Origin: CAVAVT01 sp963592185
GTDB lineage: Bacteria > Bacillota > Negativicutes > Selenomonadales > Selenomonadaceae
NCBI GenBank assembly: GCA_963592185.1
Contig: CAVAVT010000004.1
Coordinates: forward strand, 1 to 64,000
DNA length: 64,000 nt
Direction of reading: 5' to 3'
Every line of letters begins with the position of its first letter. Position 1 is the stretch's first letter. The translations under genes and the position numbers were made by a program. This document shows, in pieces, positions 62,182 through 64,000 of this stretch. A model generated the notes under the pieces. That model made no database searches and was not told where the DNA came from. It was given only the letters and a program-made list of their open reading frames with translations.

Positions 62182-62862
62182 ATGTCACAAACTTTTGGCA
62201 ATTCCCTCGTATCTCAAATCAAAAATACAAACAGATTTGGACGAAGAGTCCTGGCCCTCTGGGGCGGCGTAGGGGTAATGAGTATAGCTATAGGTCTGCT
62301 TAGATCCAGCCTCTTTGGCAATGACCCATATTCCTGCATGACAATAGGTTTTTCCAATGCCACAGGGCTAAGCTTTGGCGTAATGATGACCATAATAAAT
62401 ATTATACTTTTCATCCCCATGGTAATCTGGGGACGAAACTATGTCAAAGTTGGAATACTGGTCTATCTGCTCTTTCTTGGTCCCATGTCGGATGTCTGCT
62501 ACGCTATTGTACAGTCTGTCATTGGTCCCTCGGATACCTACTCCATGGGAATTAGAGCTGCCCTCTTGGTTTCCGGCGTACTTATCAGCAGCTACGGCAC
62601 TTCCCTTTATACCTGCTCCAATGCCGGACTCGGACCCTATGATGCTATTGGATGGATGCTGCAACATGCCAGCGGCGAGAAAATTGCCTTTAGGTGGATT
62701 CGTATCGTAATGGACTGCATCAGCTCCAGCCTGGGCCTATACTTTGGAAGTATTGTGAGCCTCGGAACCATTACCCTTGCCTTCTTCACCGGACCGTTAG
62801 TTTCTTTCTATAATAAAATAAATCTTTATATGATATATGGGGATAACCCTCCGGAACTTTAA
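62182..62862 (+). CDS. YczE/YitT-type integral membrane protein
   Basis: 226 residues, about six hydrophobic segments. The GLGPYDAIGWML stretch near residue 153 and the preceding SLYTCSNAGLG are characteristic of the YczE/YyaS/YitT group, which has no established biochemical role (YczE affects surfactin/bacillaene-related processes in Bacillus). RBS AGGAGG eight bases before the ATG. Downstream of the AraC gene but separated by a terminator. Confidence 0.8.
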   Translation: MSQTFGNSLVSQIKNTNRFGRRVLALWGGVGVMSIAIGLLRSSLFGNDPYSCMTIGFSNATGLSFGVMMTIINIILFIPMVIWGRNYVKVGILVYLLFLGPMSDVCYAIVQSVIGPSDTYSMGIRAALLVSGVLISSYGTSLYTCSNAGLGPYDAIGWMLQHASGEKIAFRWIRIVMDCISSSLGLYFGSIVSLGTITLAFFTGPLVSFYNKINLYMIYGDNPPEL

Positions 62863-62876
62863 TAGTAATCCAACAC

Positions 62877-62917
62877 AAAATACAAGGGCTTCGACTAGAT
62901 GTCGCAGCCCTTCTTTA
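62877..62917. terminator. Bidirectional terminator between the YczE-type gene and the secreted unknown gene
   Basis: AAGGGCT (62884-62890) pairs with AGCCCTT (62906-62912), and CGAC (62892-62895) with GTCG (62901-62904) continues the stem. T-rich on the right, A-rich on the left, between convergent genes. Confidence 0.82.
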
Positions 62918-62921
62918 TCAC

Positions 62922-63827
62922 TTATTCACTTTTCAGCTCGTAAACAGCTTCATCCTTCAAGTGTCCTTTTTCCAGAAGTCCCTCATTTGCAAATGCCTGC
63001 TGCAGTGCGGTGAAAAATTCCTTTGCCTTTGAAAACTCTGCCTGATATTTCTCTCCAGCATTTACACTGTAAGAAACCTCAGCCAGTATAGTTCCTCCAT
63101 GGAATCCTTCCCAAACAGTGATTGAAACATCCCCATTATAGTCCTTTGCAAATTCAAGAGTACATGGCTCGATTTTTGTTTCATCGATTATATTTCCGCC
63201 AATTGCTACAAGCCTGGTGTCCGCAGGTATTCCAAGTTCCCCAGCCTTTTGAAAATGCTCTGCCAGATCCTTGATTGTATATGGATCCTTAGGCTCTAGC
63301 TTTTTCTTGCTAACGCTTACAGAGTAGTATGGCTTTTCCTTTCCAACAACTCCATCAACACCGCCCACCAAATCCATTTCAAGCTTTGCCTTGTCGGAAC
63401 CTATGGCCTCACTGGGATTTATAATTGCTCCGCTGTTCATATCCACACGGTATTTCAGCATTATATTTGCCTTGGCTGTACCATTTTTCTTGGTTTTGAT
63501 ACGCTGGCGCAATACATAGTTTTTCTTAGTCAGGTCAAGATTTTCTGTATCCATATATTGAACTAAACGATTTGTTTCATCAAATGGATCTGAAGCAAGA
63601 TTTAACTTGATGCCCTGATTTGCCGCTGTAGAACTAATGATGTCCAGACACCTGCCGAAGCCAGCCTCCTTGTTGGCAAAAATCTCTGTATTTACCAGCA
63701 TTTTCATCTCAGCTGATGTTACTTCCGGAGATGCAGCTTCAGCCCCCACGGACACAGCTGTAATAGCTGCAACAGCCAATGCCGCAGCAGCAAGCTTCAA
63801 TCGCCCTTTAATAGAATTTAAAAACAT
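62922..63827 (-). CDS. Secreted protein of unknown function, possible CYTH-like fold
   Basis: About 301 residues. A signal peptide of 30 residues (basic then Ala-rich, cleavage near AEAAS). I do not recognise the family. The middle has a run reminiscent of the CYTH/triphosphate-tunnel fold: YVLRQRIKTKK, then ANIMLKYRVD (strand with basic residues), LEMDLVGG (E-x-D), and in the C-terminal third DVSITVWEG and LAEVSYS strands, in the order seen in TTM proteins. This is weak evidence. Start ATG 63827, eight bases after GAAGGGAG; a TTG at 63845 in frame is within that site. It lies near the Pho module but has no shared operon. Confidence 0.6.
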   Translation of the reverse strand: MFLNSIKGRLKLAAAALAVAAITAVSVGAEAASPEVTSAEMKMLVNTEIFANKEAGFGRCLDIISSTAANQGIKLNLASDPFDETNRLVQYMDTENLDLTKKNYVLRQRIKTKKNGTAKANIMLKYRVDMNSGAIINPSEAIGSDKAKLEMDLVGGVDGVVGKEKPYYSVSVSKKKLEPKDPYTIKDLAEHFQKAGELGIPADTRLVAIGGNIIDETKIEPCTLEFAKDYNGDVSITVWEGFHGGTILAEVSYSVNAGEKYQAEFSKAKEFFTALQQAFANEGLLEKGHLKDEAVYELKSE

Positions 63828-64000
63828 ACAGAATGCTCCCTTCAATAGTGATATTTTCTATTTGTACGTTAAACATATGTCTTTATTTCGCTATTTTTTT
63901 CATATTTCCTATGTAAAGTTATAAAAATTTTAAGATTTAATTATTTTTTTGTAAAAACATTTTCATAAAGAAAAACCAGGCAATAAGACCCTTCAGTCCT

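Noticed and set aside
1..64000. Search for CRISPR arrays, tRNAs, rRNA, insertion sequences and prophage genes
   Set aside because: None recognised by reading; the window is a conserved chromosomal housekeeping region.

Overview
The window looks like a chromosomal segment of a low-to-moderate GC Bacillota (Firmicutes), most likely of the Negativicutes/Selenomonas type. Supporting signs are two replicative polymerases (PolC and DnaE), RNase J, YlxM/Ffh, YlqC (KhpA)/YlqD, YlxR/YlxQ, CsoR, strong AGGAGG ribosome binding sites with frequent TTG and GTG starts, and consensus sigma-A promoters. The clade assignment is an inference; there is no rRNA or tRNA in the window to test it. I found no phage, insertion sequence, CRISPR array or tRNA. 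Almost everything between 2.7 and 61 kb is on the minus strand.

Layout. 1-2715 (+): the 3' end of a lactose/cellobiose-type PTS IIA gene, a secreted M48 metallopeptidase and an AI-2E-family membrane protein. 2765-7062 (-): PatB/MalY-type aminotransferase, MATE exporter, a DUF3737 protein behind a MerR-like promoter, and an unknown protein built from two repeats. 7128-10478 (-): plsY, der and a DUF512 radical SAM protein. 10615-18575 (-): rpsA, ispH, plsC, cmk, aroA, a BaiN/HI0933-type flavoprotein, rluB and a D,D-carboxypeptidase. 18615-26118 (-): dnaE, rnjA, an NSS-family sodium symporter and a secreted 3D-domain protein. 26270-30416 (-): the ylxM-ffh-rpsP-khpA / ylqD-rimM-trmD translation and secretion cluster. 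30772-32772 (+): an SSS-family symporter and a GNAT acetyltransferase. 32832-44000 (-): a PPC/DUF296 protein, pnp, rpsO, then the rimP-nusA-ylxR-ylxQ-infB-rbfA-nrnA-truB-ribF operon. 44133-51319 (-): polC, a PAP2 phosphatase, a heavy-metal P1B ATPase and csoR.

51396-60626 (-) holds a whole phosphate module read in the order pstS-pstC-pstA-pstB-phoU, terminator, ppx-ppk-response regulator-histidine kinase. TTTACA repeats spaced like a PhoP box lie upstream of pstS. Uptake, polyphosphate synthesis and breakdown, and signalling are thus in one place. Upstream of pstS is a stretch with its own consensus promoter, complex complementary segments and a T-rich terminator: a probable structured small RNA or leader of about 195 nt. 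The window ends with an AraC regulator and a YczE/YitT-type membrane protein (+) and a secreted protein of unknown function (-).

The observations I would check first are: (1) the candidate RNA at 60738-60934; (2) PolC, in which the 3'-5' exonuclease domain normally inserted in the PHP domain is absent; (3) overlapping alternative hairpins that include the ribosome binding site of the unknown gene at 6379-7062; (4) palindromic operator candidates at both the metal ATPase and csoR promoters; (5) the 19-bp-spaced, dyad-containing promoter of the DUF3737 gene. Gaps over 300 bases are 30417-30771 (two back-to-back promoters, otherwise nothing seen) and 60627-61159 (Pho box, candidate RNA, its promoter and the araC upstream region). 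Positions 63846-64000 show no gene.
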